NCBI GenBank assembly: GCA_963742345.1
Contig: CAVULO010000004.1
Coordinates: 124,001 to 188,000 of the forward strand
DNA: 64,000 nucleotides
Direction of reading: 5' to 3'
Source: Pseudolabrys sp963742345
Lineage (GTDB): Bacteria > Pseudomonadota > Alphaproteobacteria > Rhizobiales > Xanthobacteraceae
Every line of letters starts with the position of its first letter. Position 1 is the first letter of the stretch. The position numbers were made by a program, and so were the translations under genes. This document shows positions 45,396 to 54,591 of the stretch, piece after piece. The notes under the pieces were generated by a model. The model had not been told where the DNA came from. It saw nothing but the letters and a program-made list of their open reading frames with translations, and searched no databases.

Positions 45396-46457
45396 ATGTC
45401 ATCCGACCCCTTGCTCAAGGCCGCAATCGCGCATTGGGGACCCCGCTTTGTCGCAAACGGCGTGGTCCTGACCGATTTCGAAGAGATCACCGGCTCAATT
45501 TCTACATACAACGATTGGTGCAGTGCCTGGTCCGCACGCGCAGCACACCACGAACAGCTGGGGCGTGAGGCGCTGGCAAAGAAGCATTTTCTCACCGCGG
45601 GCGAATGCCTGCAGCGCGCCGGCGTCTACTATCACTTCGCGTCTTTCCTGTTCGTACACGATCAGGCGCAAATGAAAGCCGCACACAAGAAGCAGATCGA
45701 GTGCCGTCAGGCGGCGCTCCCCCACATGAGGCCGCCTGGCGAACGCGCTGAAATTCCCTATCAGGGTAAAGCATTGGCCGGCATCCTGCGCAGGCCGGCC
45801 GGCGTTGAACGCCCGCCTGTTGTAGTCATGGCGGTCGGGCTCGATTCGACCAAGGAGGAGGGCGACGCGTACGAAGCGCCATTCCTGGCGCGCGGAATGG
45901 CAACGCTGATCTTTGAAGGCCCGGGCCAAGGCGAAGCGCAATACGACTTCGCCATCCGCGGCGACTACGAAGTACCTGTGAAGGCCGTGATTGATTTCGT
46001 GGAGAAACGCGCTGACCTCGATACCAAGCGGGTCGGCATGTGGGGCGTCAGCCTGGGCGGCTACTACGCACCGCGCGCGGCGGCCTTCGACAAACGTATT
46101 AAGGCCTGTATCGCGCTTGGAGGGCCGTACAATTGGGGTGCAGCTTGGGATGGATTGCCCGAATTGACGCGCGAAGCCTTCCGCGTGCGTAGTCACTGCA
46201 AGACGCAGGAAGAGGCGCGCAAGATTGCCAACACGCTCTCGCTTGAAGGCCTGGCACACAACATTACTTGCCCGCTATTCATTGTGAACGGGCGCCTCGA
46301 TCGCATCGTCCCGGCCAAGGATGCTGAGCGCCTGGCACGCGAGGCAAAAGGGCCGGTCGAGCTTATGATGATCGAGGACGGCAATCACATCGCCACCAAC
46401 CGCGCCTACCGGTGGCGCTCGCAAAGCGCGGATTGGATGGCCGAGCAGCTCAAATAG
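45396..46457 (+). CDS. Alpha/beta hydrolase of the dihydroxypseudooxynicotine hydrolase-like group
   Basis: 353 residues: a helical N-terminal cap (about 1-115) and an alpha/beta hydrolase core. The nucleophile is Ser219 in GVSLGG, the acid is Asp302 in NGRLDRIVP, and the base is His331 in EDGNHIATNRAYRW. Cap-plus-core layout and spacing resemble 2,6-dihydroxypseudooxynicotine hydrolase and FrsA-type enzymes, which cut C-C or ester bonds. AAGGAAA precedes the ATG. It ends the plus-strand cluster and overlaps the M24-like gene tail-to-tail by eight bases. Substrate inferred to be the compound taken up by the ABC system. Confidence 0.82.
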   Translation: MSSDPLLKAAIAHWGPRFVANGVVLTDFEEITGSISTYNDWCSAWSARAAHHEQLGREALAKKHFLTAGECLQRAGVYYHFASFLFVHDQAQMKAAHKKQIECRQAALPHMRPPGERAEIPYQGKALAGILRRPAGVERPPVVVMAVGLDSTKEEGDAYEAPFLARGMATLIFEGPGQGEAQYDFAIRGDYEVPVKAVIDFVEKRADLDTKRVGMWGVSLGGYYAPRAAAFDKRIKACIALGGPYNWGAAWDGLPELTREAFRVRSHCKTQEEARKIANTLSLEGLAHNITCPLFIVNGRLDRIVPAKDAERLAREAKGPVELMMIEDGNHIATNRAYRWRSQSADWMAEQLK

Positions 46458-47618
46458 TCTGGAAGCCGCGCGGCATCGAATGAAAACGTTCGATTCCCAT
46501 GTCCGTGATCAACACCATCTCTCCGGTCTGCACACCGGCGTTTCCGTCGCGTGTGACCACGTTCGGTTGAATCACTACGGTCTGTCCGGCACGGAACGGG
46601 TCATGCGGCACCGGACCGGCGGGACGACTCGCGCAGCCAAGAATTGGGGGCAGGTAACCGCCGCCATAGCCGTGTAGAAGATCGTCGATGATGGTAAAAC
46701 CGGCTTCCTCGATCACACCTGAGGCTTTTATGACTTGTGCAGGTGTGGCGCCGGCCTTGAGCACGGCTGCAATGGCATCGAAGGCCGCATCGGCTGCTGC
46801 GTGCAGCTCGCGATAAAGTTTATTGGGCTCGCCAAGTGTAAAGCTACGCAGTACCTGTCCCGGGTGTTCCCAGAATGCAGCGCTGATTTCAGCCACCACC
46901 ACGTCTCCTGTCCGTACGCGTCGCATGGACGGAAATTGTCGCGGCACTCCAAGGTCTGGCGCATGCATCGACGTAACGCCGATGTAGTGGATGACGTTCG
47001 TTGCGCCCTGCGAGATGTACGCGCGCTCGACCAGATCGCCGAGTTCGCGTTCGTTCAAGCCGGGCCTTAATCCTTCGCGCAGTGCCGCCATGCCGAGATC
47101 GCTGAAATGTGCGCCGATGCGCAGCCAGTCCAGCTCCTCGCCGACTTCACCTGCCGCAGTCGGATGTAGTCGCGATTGAGGCTCTTCAATTTTCCGAATT
47201 TCGCCGATAACGCCGCATGTTGCTCCGCGCTGACGGGCCCAATTGTCGCGACGCGGCCCTGACGTGCGCCCTGCCGCTCCAACACCTTGCTCGCAGCAGC
47301 GATCGATAATTCGCCACCCCACGCCACCTCGGCCTTGTCGGCGAGGATCCTCGCCTGTGGTGCGTGATTGACATATTGCACGAACAGCGCGTCGCGCTTG
47401 CCGGGCGTGAGCACACCAACCGCCTCGGCGGTTACCGGCCATTGCGTCAGCCACTGCACGACCGAGCCAAAGCGGTTGGCGCCGCAGAACAGGAGATGAT
47501 CGCACTCGACTTGCGCCAGCAGCGTTTCAATGGCCGCGCGCCGGCGCGCCATCTCCGCATCGGAGAAACGCGGATATTCGGCTTCGACAATGCGCGCGAG
47601 ATGGGGAGGAAGCGTCAC
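46450..47618 (-). CDS. M24-family creatinase-fold protein without metal ligands, reading frame interrupted
   Basis: A GTG start (overlapping the RidA stop as GTGA) gives the creatinase N-domain: LPPHLARIVEAEYPRFSDAEMARRRAAIETLLAQ and LFCGANRFGSVVQWLTQWP. The frame breaks near 47155 and continues in the pita-bread domain (GEELDWLRIGAHFSDLGMAALREGL to the end), about 389 residues in all. The five positions that bind two metals in aminopeptidase P are all changed: AEIS for D, PGQ for the second D, HGYGG for the His, QPN for E and QTGE for the last E. It is therefore unlikely to be a metallopeptidase; creatinase itself is a metal-free hydrolase of this fold. Confidence 0.75.
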
Positions 47619-48073
47619 GTGGTCTTCTTCGGTAGCGCCACGATCATGTCGAGCTCGATGCGTGCGCCCGGCGACGACAGCTGGTTGATACACACCGTGG
47701 TGCTCGCCGGCCGCCAGTCACCGAAATACTTGCCCATGGTCGCGTGCATGGCATCGGCGTCGCGGAAGTCGGTCAGGTATTTCGTCACCTTGACAACGTC
47801 GCGCCAGCCGGCCCCGACCTCATCGAGGATCGATTTGATCGCTTCCATCGCGCGCGTGGTCTGCTCCTCGATCGAATGCGGATGGACGTGTTCGGCATCG
47901 ACGTGCGGGTGCTTGTGGTAGAGCGGCGACGGGGTGGCGCCGGACAGAAACATCAGGTCGCAGGCGCCGAGGATCCTGACGGCCGGGGCATAGGGCATGG
48001 TGTGCGCCTCCTCCGGCTTCGGATGCACCGGCTCGAGCCGGAAGCTCTGCTGCGGCTTGGTCATGACGGTCAT
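47615..48073 (-). CDS. RidA/YjgF/TdcF-family protein
   Basis: 152 residues from MTVMTKPQQS, with GGGAGG upstream. The RidA domain covers about residues 20-148: ACDLMFLSGATPSP, SIEEQTTRAMEAIKSILDEVGAGWRDVVKVTKYLTDF and SSPGARIELDMIVALP, with the arginine that binds 2-imino acids in the canonical enzyme. An N-terminal extension is not family-typical. It may hydrolyse an enamine/imine or aminoacrylate-like intermediate. The stop overlaps the start of the M24-like gene, so the two are co-translated. Confidence 0.82.
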   Translation of the reverse strand: MTVMTKPQQSFRLEPVHPKPEEAHTMPYAPAVRILGACDLMFLSGATPSPLYHKHPHVDAEHVHPHSIEEQTTRAMEAIKSILDEVGAGWRDVVKVTKYLTDFRDADAMHATMGKYFGDWRPASTTVCINQLSSPGARIELDMIVALPKKTT

Positions 48074-48208
48074 CGCGGGCCTCCCATCGGCAGACGAATT
48101 CACGCCATTTGGGACTGAAATGCCCGCCGACGCAACTGGCGCACCTGACCGCTTCGCGTGTTGATCGCCGTGCGGGAAACGCTAACGTGCGCCCGACAGG
48201 AGATCCGA

Positions 48209-49559
48209 ATGCCCTCAACGATCCTCGATTCCGCGGTGTTCCGCGACATTTTCACCACCGAAGCGATGCGGAATGTGTTCTCGGACGAGAACCGCGTGCA
48301 GAAATATCTCGACTTCGAGGCGGCGCTTGCGCGTGCTCAGGCCAAGCTCGGCATTATCCCGAAGGACGCGGCTGCCGAAATCGTTCGTCACTGTTCGGCC
48401 GACAAGATCGACATGGCGAAACTCAAGGAGGCGACCGAGAGGATCGGCTACCCGGTACTTCCGGTCGTTCAGCAACTCGTTAAGTTGTGCAAGGACGGGC
48501 TCGGCGAATGGTCGCACTGGGGCGCCACGACCCAGGACATCACCGACACCGCCACCATCATGCAAATTCGCGAGGCGCTTGTCATCGTCGAGAAAGATAT
48601 CGAGGGCATTTGCGATCGGCTTGGCAACGCTTGCCAAGAAATATCGTGATACGCCGATGGCTGGCCGTAGCAATCTGCAGCAGGCCGTGCCGATCACCTT
48701 CGGCTACAAGATGGCAACCATGCTCGCCGCTTTCGAGCGTCACAAGCAGCGTCTGAAAGAGATCAAGCCCCGCGTGCTGGTGGGCGAATTCGGCGGCGCG
48801 GCCGGTACACTGTCGTCGCTCGGCAAGGATGGGTTGAAAGTCCAGGACGAGCTGATGAAGGAACTCAAGCTCGGCCAGCCGGAGATTTCCTGGCACACGG
48901 TCCGCGATCGCATCGCCGAGGTCGGCTGCTTCCTCGGCCTGGTCACCGGAAGCTGCGGCAAGATCGCTTTCGACGTAAAGCTGCTGATGCAGACTGAAGT
49001 TGAGGAGGTGTACGAGCCATTCCATGCCGGGCGCGGCTCATCTTCGACGATGCCGCAGAAGCGCAATCCGATTTCTTCCGTTTACATCACCGCGCAGACT
49101 GCGATTGTACGGCAGCTCGTCGCCGCACTACTCGGACGCTCAAGTAGAAGACCACGAGCGGGCGACTGGCCCATGGGAAATCGAATGGATTGCGCTGCCC
49201 GGAAATCTTCATGCTCTCGGCCGGAGCGCTTGGCGCAGACCCGTTTCCTGGTCGAAGGGCTGCAAGTCAACGAGAAGAAGATGCGCGAGAATCTCGACAT
49301 CACGAAGGGACTGATCATGTCGGAAGCGGTGATGATGGGGCTTGGCGCGGACCTGGGCCGCAACAAGGCGCATGATCTCGTCTACGACATCTGCCGCGAG
49401 GTCGTGAAGACGGGACGACCGCTGATCGACTTGCTCGCTGAGAATAAGGAGATCAGCAAGCACGCCGACCGCAAGAAATTGGAAAAGCTTGTCGACCCGG
49501 CGAACTATCTGGGCGTCGCCGGCGAGATGGTCGACCGCGTGCTAAAGATGCGGAAATAA
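48209..49559 (+). CDS. Adenylosuccinate lyase / 3-carboxymuconate cycloisomerase-like lyase, reading frame interrupted
   Basis: A member of the fumarase/aspartase superfamily. Parts in order: MPSTILDSAVFRDIFTTEAMRNVFSDENRVQKYLDFEAALARAQ, WSHWGATTQDITDTA, then a break near 48630, GRSNLQQAVPITFGYKMA, the signature GSSSTMPQKRNP, breaks near 49135-49200 where AQVEDHERATGPWEIEWIALP and IFMLSAGAL alternate frames, and a C-terminal stretch to VLKMRK. Joined length about 450. It most resembles PcaB/PurB-like lyases that act on carboxylated substrates. Not linked to purine genes here; it faces the RidA gene and probably belongs to the same catabolic group. Confidence 0.78.
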
Positions 49560-49561
49560 CT

Positions 49562-50831
49562 CTACTCAGCCTTCGGCATCGTTCGCCAGATTGTCAACGC
49601 CACGGCAAGGGTGGCGACACCAATCAACACAAACAGCGCCGGTACGGTCGCCCCATATTTCTGCATGACCGCTACGAAGATCGTCGCGCCGGTCATGAAG
49701 GCTGCGTTGAGGACATTGACCGCGGCAATCGTACGTGCGCGGTGATCGGCACCGCTCCAGGCCTGCACAGCGGCAAAGGCCGGTACAATGAACAGAGCCG
49801 CCGGCGATCGCCAGCCCACACAAATCTATAGCGGCGCGAAGGCCCAGGGCCGACGCAAATACAAAGGCCGGGCCTTGCAGCGATGGTGCAGGACTTGCAC
49901 CAAGGGTCGCAATACCGAGATCAAGCGTGAAGACGCCGAGCAGTACTGCGCCAACAAGCGTCGTCTTGAGGACGATGCGGCCGCGCGCGATTGCCGCCGC
50001 CAAGCCTGAGCCGACACCAACCGCGATCGAAAACGCGCGAGATAGGCTGTCACTGTATCTTCGTTGCCGCCAATTATCGTCTTGATGAGCGGCGGCAGCA
50101 GCGACAACACCACGATACCGACCAACCAGAACCAGCTCGTCACCATTGCACCCCACCACAATCGTGATCGGCGCGCAGGTACCGGATCATCGCAGTGGTC
50201 GAGGTGACAACGTTAGTCGCGATTTTCAAGCCCGGAGCGCCTTCGCCGGTCGCCGGGATCAGGAACGCCGCTATCCAGCACGCGATCGCAAAGCTCATGA
50301 CCAGTGCGGCAAACAGCCCCGCCTCGCTGCCGTTGCGCGCGGCCAGTCCCCCCGCGAGTCGTACCCAAAAGGATGGCAACAAAGGTCGCGCCCTCCACCA
50401 GCGCATTGCCGGTGGGTAGCTGCTCGCGCGATGCAAATGATCCGGAAGAATTCCGTATTTTATCGGACCAAAAAGTGCCGCAAGAACGCCGAAAGCCGAA
50501 TAGCGCAATAAACAGAACTGGAAGCGAGGCCTGCACGTAGCCCCACGCCGCCAGGGCAGCCACGAAGATCTCCGCGAACTTTAATCGCTGCGCTACCCGT
50601 GCCTTGTCGTAACGATCGGCAAGTTCGCCACCGAGCCCGGACAAGAAAAAATAGGGCGCGATGAACACCGCGCTTGCAAATGTGATCAGAGCTTCGGGAT
50701 CGCGCGTATCCAGGTTGAAACAGGATGACAAAGACCAGCGCGGTTTTGAGGAAGTTATCGTTGAACGCCGCGAAGAATTGGCACCAGAACAACGGCGCAA
50801 ATCGCCTGGACAACAGCAGGGGCGAGGACAT
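49562..50831 (-). CDS. MFS transporter (LplT-like), reading frame heavily interrupted
   Basis: The start MSSPLLLSRRFAPLFWCQFFAAFNDNFLKTALVFVILFQ is an LplT-type first helix. The remainder is scattered over all three frames: DPEALITFASAVFIAPYFFLSGLGGELADRYDKARVAQRLKFAEI, FGVLAALFGPIKYGILPDHL, LPTGNALVEGATFVAILLG, RNGSEAGLFAALVMSFAIACWIAAFLIP, and a last stretch to the stop at 49562. At least six frame changes in 1.27 kb. Joined, it is a 12-helix transporter of about 420 residues. LplT proteins flip lysophospholipids, but no acyltransferase partner follows here. The damage is most likely sequence error. Confidence 0.65.
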
Positions 50832-50931
50832 GCGCGGTAGTATTGCAAAGTTCCTGAGCGCTGGCGCTGGTACCCCGGCAAAAATTTGGCGGCCTGGCGG
50901 CCGCCAAGAAACACCGATCCTGTTACCCAAA

Positions 50932-51030
50932 TCAGGGCCGAACATTTTCCTCATAGGATTCGACAGCCATCGCCCCGAGACCGAAGCAGAGCGCGATGCC
51001 GATGACGGCAATAAACAACGTGATCCACAT
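50932..51030 (-). CDS. Small single-helix membrane peptide, 32 residues
   Basis: ATG preceded by GGAGG at 6 bases. The product begins MWITLFIAVIGIALCFGLGAM and ends VESYEENVRP: one strong membrane helix with a short polar C-terminus. It lies between the ParA-like pair and the MFS gene on the same strand. It could be a genuine small membrane protein or the start of a longer gene cut by an indel, as neighbours are frame-broken. No family recognised. Confidence 0.5.
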   Translation of the reverse strand: MWITLFIAVIGIALCFGLGAMAVESYEENVRP

Positions 51031-51121
51031 GGCCTACCTCCTCCGATAGTGCGAATTGCGCGCACAGGAAGTCTGGCGGAGGCAACGCGCCAAGCCCGTC
51101 CCGGTTCCCCAATAGCGGTAT

Positions 51122-51846
51122 TCAGGAGCCAAGCTGGATCGAGGACTGCAAGTCGGCCAGCAATATGCGCAGATCGAGTTCCCGGAACTCCAGATAGATT
51201 CGCCGCAGCCAACGCTGGAGCTCAATATGCGCGTCGAGCGGTATGCCGAGCGCATCCCCCATATTGAATCCGCGAATGAGAATGGCGGCGTCTCAATGTA
51301 CCTGCGCAAGCCAGGTGCCAGCACCGGCAGACGCACCATTACCGGACTTCCACTGGCAGAGCGGATATTTGTCGCGGTGTTGCGCAGGTCCAAATATTTC
51401 ATTGTGCACTGGCGCCAGCGTCGCCCGCGCGAAGCGGGCGCGCAGGCTGCGGTAAGCCTCAACCGACGTCTGGTCGGGCGTCACCGTAAATAGGATTGCC
51501 ACGGCAACCGAACGGCGTCGCGCTTCCTCGACAAACCCGATCTGGTGCGGCCACGGAAAAAAACGCTTCGAACGATTCATGACCGAGATCGATGACCTTG
51601 GTCGTGTCCTCGTCTGCGATCAAACGATCGAACAGCGCCATCTGGCCATTGATGTCGCGAACCGTCGCGATCGTGGTTTTTTCGGGCAGGAATTGCGCTA
51701 GCGTCCGCTCGCCGGCATTGAGATCGAAGGCCGCGACCGAACGGCCTCTCATGCAAATGAAAGTCTGTGAGCAACCGCGCCAGCAGCGTTTTGCCGACGC
51801 GTGGACGCGGCGATGCGACAATGGTGATGGAGCTGCGAAATGACAT
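51122..51846 (-). CDS. ParA-like ATPase-fold protein with degenerate P-loop, reading frame interrupted
   Basis: Starts MSFRSSITIVASPRPRVGKTLLARLLTDFHLHERP. The P-loop reads RPRVGKTL where ParA has KGGVGKTT: the signature lysine and the two glycines are replaced. The body passes through three further frames: AAFDLNAGERTLAQFLPEKTTIATVRDINGQMALFDRLIADEDTTKVIDLGHESFEAFF, IGFVEEARRRSVAVAILFTVTPDQTSVEAYRSLRARF, MVRLPVLAPGLRRYIETPPFSFAD, and IELQRWLRRIYLEFRELDLRILLADLQSSIQLGS-stop. About 240 residues joined. It follows the intact ParA-like gene; the pair probably forms one operon. Function unknown. Confidence 0.65.
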
Positions 51847-51891
51847 CACCTGACCGGACGCCGCCGCTCAATCGGCGCACTTGGATAAAGG

Positions 51892-52650
51892 CTAGCCAGC
51901 GACTTGACGGACGTTGCTTTCCATCTTTGGCGAGACCAGATCGACAAGCTTCACGCGGTCGAACTCACCCCAGACATTGCCAAGCCAATGGCGAACATAG
52001 CCGCGCAGTACGAAAGAATAGTTGGCCGCTTCGCCCTTCGCGCCCTTGTTGCCGACAAACGAAACGAACGGGACACTGGCCACTTCGACCTGCTCGCAAG
52101 CCATCTCGTTGAGTTTCGGGATGGTGATTTCCTCAGCGCCCTTGATCTTCTTGAAATATGAATTGTAGGTCGCCGGATCCCATTCGAAGAAAGTGGTGTT
52201 GTTGATGAAGTTCTTCACCAGGAAGTAGTTGGCGTCACCGACAACGCGGGCTGTCTCGGCGATTTCCTCAAGCGAAGCAATTGAAGGCCCGAGGATATGA
52301 AATACCGCGAAGGTGATCTGACCCTTCTTGGCCGATTCGAGAAATCCGATTTCGGTCAATGCCTGTAGCGTCGACGATAACAATCCGGCGCGCACATCGA
52401 TCACCGTCACTTTGGCTTCGGCACTGCCAAGCGTGTCAAAGATTTTCATTTGATCGGAGACCGAGGTCACGTCGACGACCTCCGTCACCTCGGGATGAAA
52501 ACGCTTGAGCGTGCCGCGCGGCGCCTCGGTGTCGAAAGCCCGGATCGGCGTCTGATGGGCGCCGAAGTAATCGATCAAGGTACGGGCGACGGTGGTCTTA
52601 CCGACGCCTCCTTTGTCCGCACCGACGAGAATGACAGCAGGTCTGGCCAT
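51892..52650 (-). CDS. ParA/MinD-like P-loop ATPase
   Basis: 252 intact residues. It opens MARPAVILVGADKGGVGKTTVARTLIDYFGAHQTPIRAFDTEAPRGTLKRFHPEVTEVVDV: a complete deviant Walker A (KGGVGKTT) and the switch I aspartate. IDVRAGLLSSTLQALTE holds the switch II Asp, though the usual DxxGG is DVRAG. The C-terminal half is unlike chromosome-partitioning ParA and carries FFEWDPATYNSYFKKIKGAEEITIPKLNEMACEQVE. No parB or parS is near. It is the first gene of a tandem pair with the degenerate copy and may partner it. Role unknown. Confidence 0.78.
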   Translation of the reverse strand: MARPAVILVGADKGGVGKTTVARTLIDYFGAHQTPIRAFDTEAPRGTLKRFHPEVTEVVDVTSVSDQMKIFDTLGSAEAKVTVIDVRAGLLSSTLQALTEIGFLESAKKGQITFAVFHILGPSIASLEEIAETARVVGDANYFLVKNFINNTTFFEWDPATYNSYFKKIKGAEEITIPKLNEMACEQVEVASVPFVSFVGNKGAKGEAANYSFVLRGYVRHWLGNVWGEFDRVKLVDLVSPKMESNVRQVAG

Positions 52651-52882
52651 AGCGTTACTCTACAAAACGAAGTGACTGATCCGATTGCCTAATATCTTAC
52701 GTTATCGGTGCGGAAGAATGACAGGTTTTAATTCGGCGAACTGAACGTCGCGACCGCCCCCAACCTCACGCTCTGACCGCAAATTATTGCGCAATTTCAA
52801 GCAATTGGATGAAAGCCGGGGCGCGCGCCGCTTAACCTTCAGCAAGGGAAATTGTGACGGGCGTGTCGGCGTATCAATGCGG

Positions 52883-52954
52883 TGCCGGCGGAGGGATTTG
52901 AACCCCCGACCACCCGCTTACGAAGCGGATGCTCTACCGCTGAGCTACGCCGGC
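52883..52954 (-). tRNA. tRNA-Thr (anticodon CGT)
   Basis: Acceptor GCCGGCG with CGCCGGC, D-arm GCTC/GAGC, anticodon stem TCCGC/GCGGG around TTCGTAA giving anticodon CGT, and T-arm GGGGG TTCAAAT CCCTC. The 3' CCA is not encoded (the genomic sequence reads A-CC-G). It reads ACG threonine codons. Confidence 0.95.
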
Positions 52955-53025
52955 TGAAACCGCGCCACTGATATCGGCGTGGACCTCGATTGGCAAGCAA
53001 TACAGCCTTGTTCGTTATACCGCGC

Positions 53026-54584
53026 TTAACGGAACAACTGACGCAACCGCTGCCACGCGTCGTTGGCTGGGGCTGTCGAGGATTCCGGGACCGGATCGCG
53101 ATCGAGGCCTGAATCGGGCCCCGGATCGTCAGGCGCATGAACCAGCGGGATGACTGGCTCGACCGGCTTGGACTTGGCAAGCATCTTGGATTTTGCGGTC
53201 TTGCGCGGCCTTTCCGCTGTCGGCTCGCGTTTCGTCTCCGGCGGGGCAATAGGGATCGACTCGGTGACGGGCGGCACGACTTCAATGACAGGCCGGCTGA
53301 CGCCGATCTCGGCCAGCGGAACTTTCCATTCAAAGCCGTCGAGCCGTCCATTCGGGGACACGGGCAACCAGCGCTCCGATACCACGCCATCCGCAGTCCA
53401 AACCGGATCGCCGGAAGCACGCATGGCGCGCGTCATCCATTCGCGCACGCGGCCTTCGTCGCCGTGCTCGGTTTCCTCGATGTCCGCCATCAATATCGCG
53501 ACACGCCGGGTCGGCGCCGACAGATAGGGCGCAAGCGCTGCACGTGCCGTCGCGAATTCTCGCGCATCGAGCGCCGCGCGCGCCACTGCCAAGGCACCTT
53601 CGAGCTGGCCTGGAACTTTTTCGGCGAGCTTTTGCATGCGCGCGAGCCGCTCGCGCGCACTGTCACCGAGCCGGAGGTTGGCGTAACTTTCCGCGATATC
53701 GGGATGCGGATTGATCGTCCAAGCCGTCTCCAGAATTTTTCGAGCCCTTGCGCGCTTCGCCCGATTCGGCCAATCGCCGCCCGGCCAGTCGCCGCCGCCG
53801 GCACCAGGTCGGGCGCGAGTTTGACCGATTCCAGCACCAGCGCTCGTGAGGCGTCGCGGTCGATATCTTCAAGCGCCTGCGCGCGCGCGGCGAGTAGCAC
53901 CGCCCGCTTGCGGCGATAGTCGGGTTTCTCCAGCGTCACTCTTCATATGATCGAGCGCATCGAGCGCACCGGCCCAGTCGGCCGCTGCACACCGATAGTC
54001 GAGCACTGCTTGTCCGGCCCAGATCTACCGCAGGCCTCACCTTGACCGCTTCCTCGGCCGCAAGCCGCGCGGCATCCGGATCGTTGCGCCGCTGCGCCTC
54101 GATGTAGAGACCGCGCAGCCCCAGTAATTTCGTGTCGTCGCGCCGCGTCATTTCGCGAAATGCGCGCTCGGCGGTGCTCCGGTCACCGGCCATCTGCGCC
54201 GATTGCGCGGTGAGCAGCAGCGCGAGCGGATCGCCGGGCGACAACCGCGTCGCTTCGTCGGCGGATTTGCGCGCGACGCGCAAGATCGCCGGCGCCGATC
54301 GCGATCAAGCCGCGGCTGATCGCTAGGTAGCCTTTGACGGCGCGACGGTGCCGAACGAACAACGATGCCTGCTCGGGCGAGTGCAGAATTGCGCGCACAA
54401 TCGACCACAGGAGCAGTGCGACCGCAAGCACGAGCGCAACGATCGCGAAGGCAGCCACCATCACGGAGGTTTCGATGCGGTAGCCCATCCAGTGATGGAC
54501 GACATCGCCCGGACGGTCGGCGATCCAAGCGACACCTGTGGCAACGACCGCAACCGAAGCCAGAAAAAGGATGATCCGGATCAT
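53026..54584 (-). CDS. hemY: HemY-family TPR protein of haem biosynthesis, reading frame interrupted
   Basis: Begins MIRIILFLASVAVVATGVAWIADRPGDVVHHWMGYRIETS with two membrane helices and the HemY N-domain, then TPR-like repeats through several frames: ARKSADEATRLSPGDPLALLLTAQSAQMAGDRSTAERAF, LLGLRGLYIEAQRRNDPDAARLAAEEAVKVRPA, LLAARAQALEDIDRDASRALVLESVKLAPDLVPA, and a C-terminal part with a proline/lysine-rich tail ending WQRLRQLFR. Breaks near 54285, 54020, 53935 and 53735. About 515 residues joined. HemY proteins act beside protoporphyrinogen handling but their exact role is unsettled. It ends the hemC-hemD-mitofilin-hemY run. Confidence 0.8.
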
Positions 54585-54591
54585 CCCGCCC

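Noticed and set aside
51892..52650. Plasmid or chromosome partition locus
   Set aside because: Only the P-loop resembles ParA; no ParB, no parS-like repeats and no replication gene are near.
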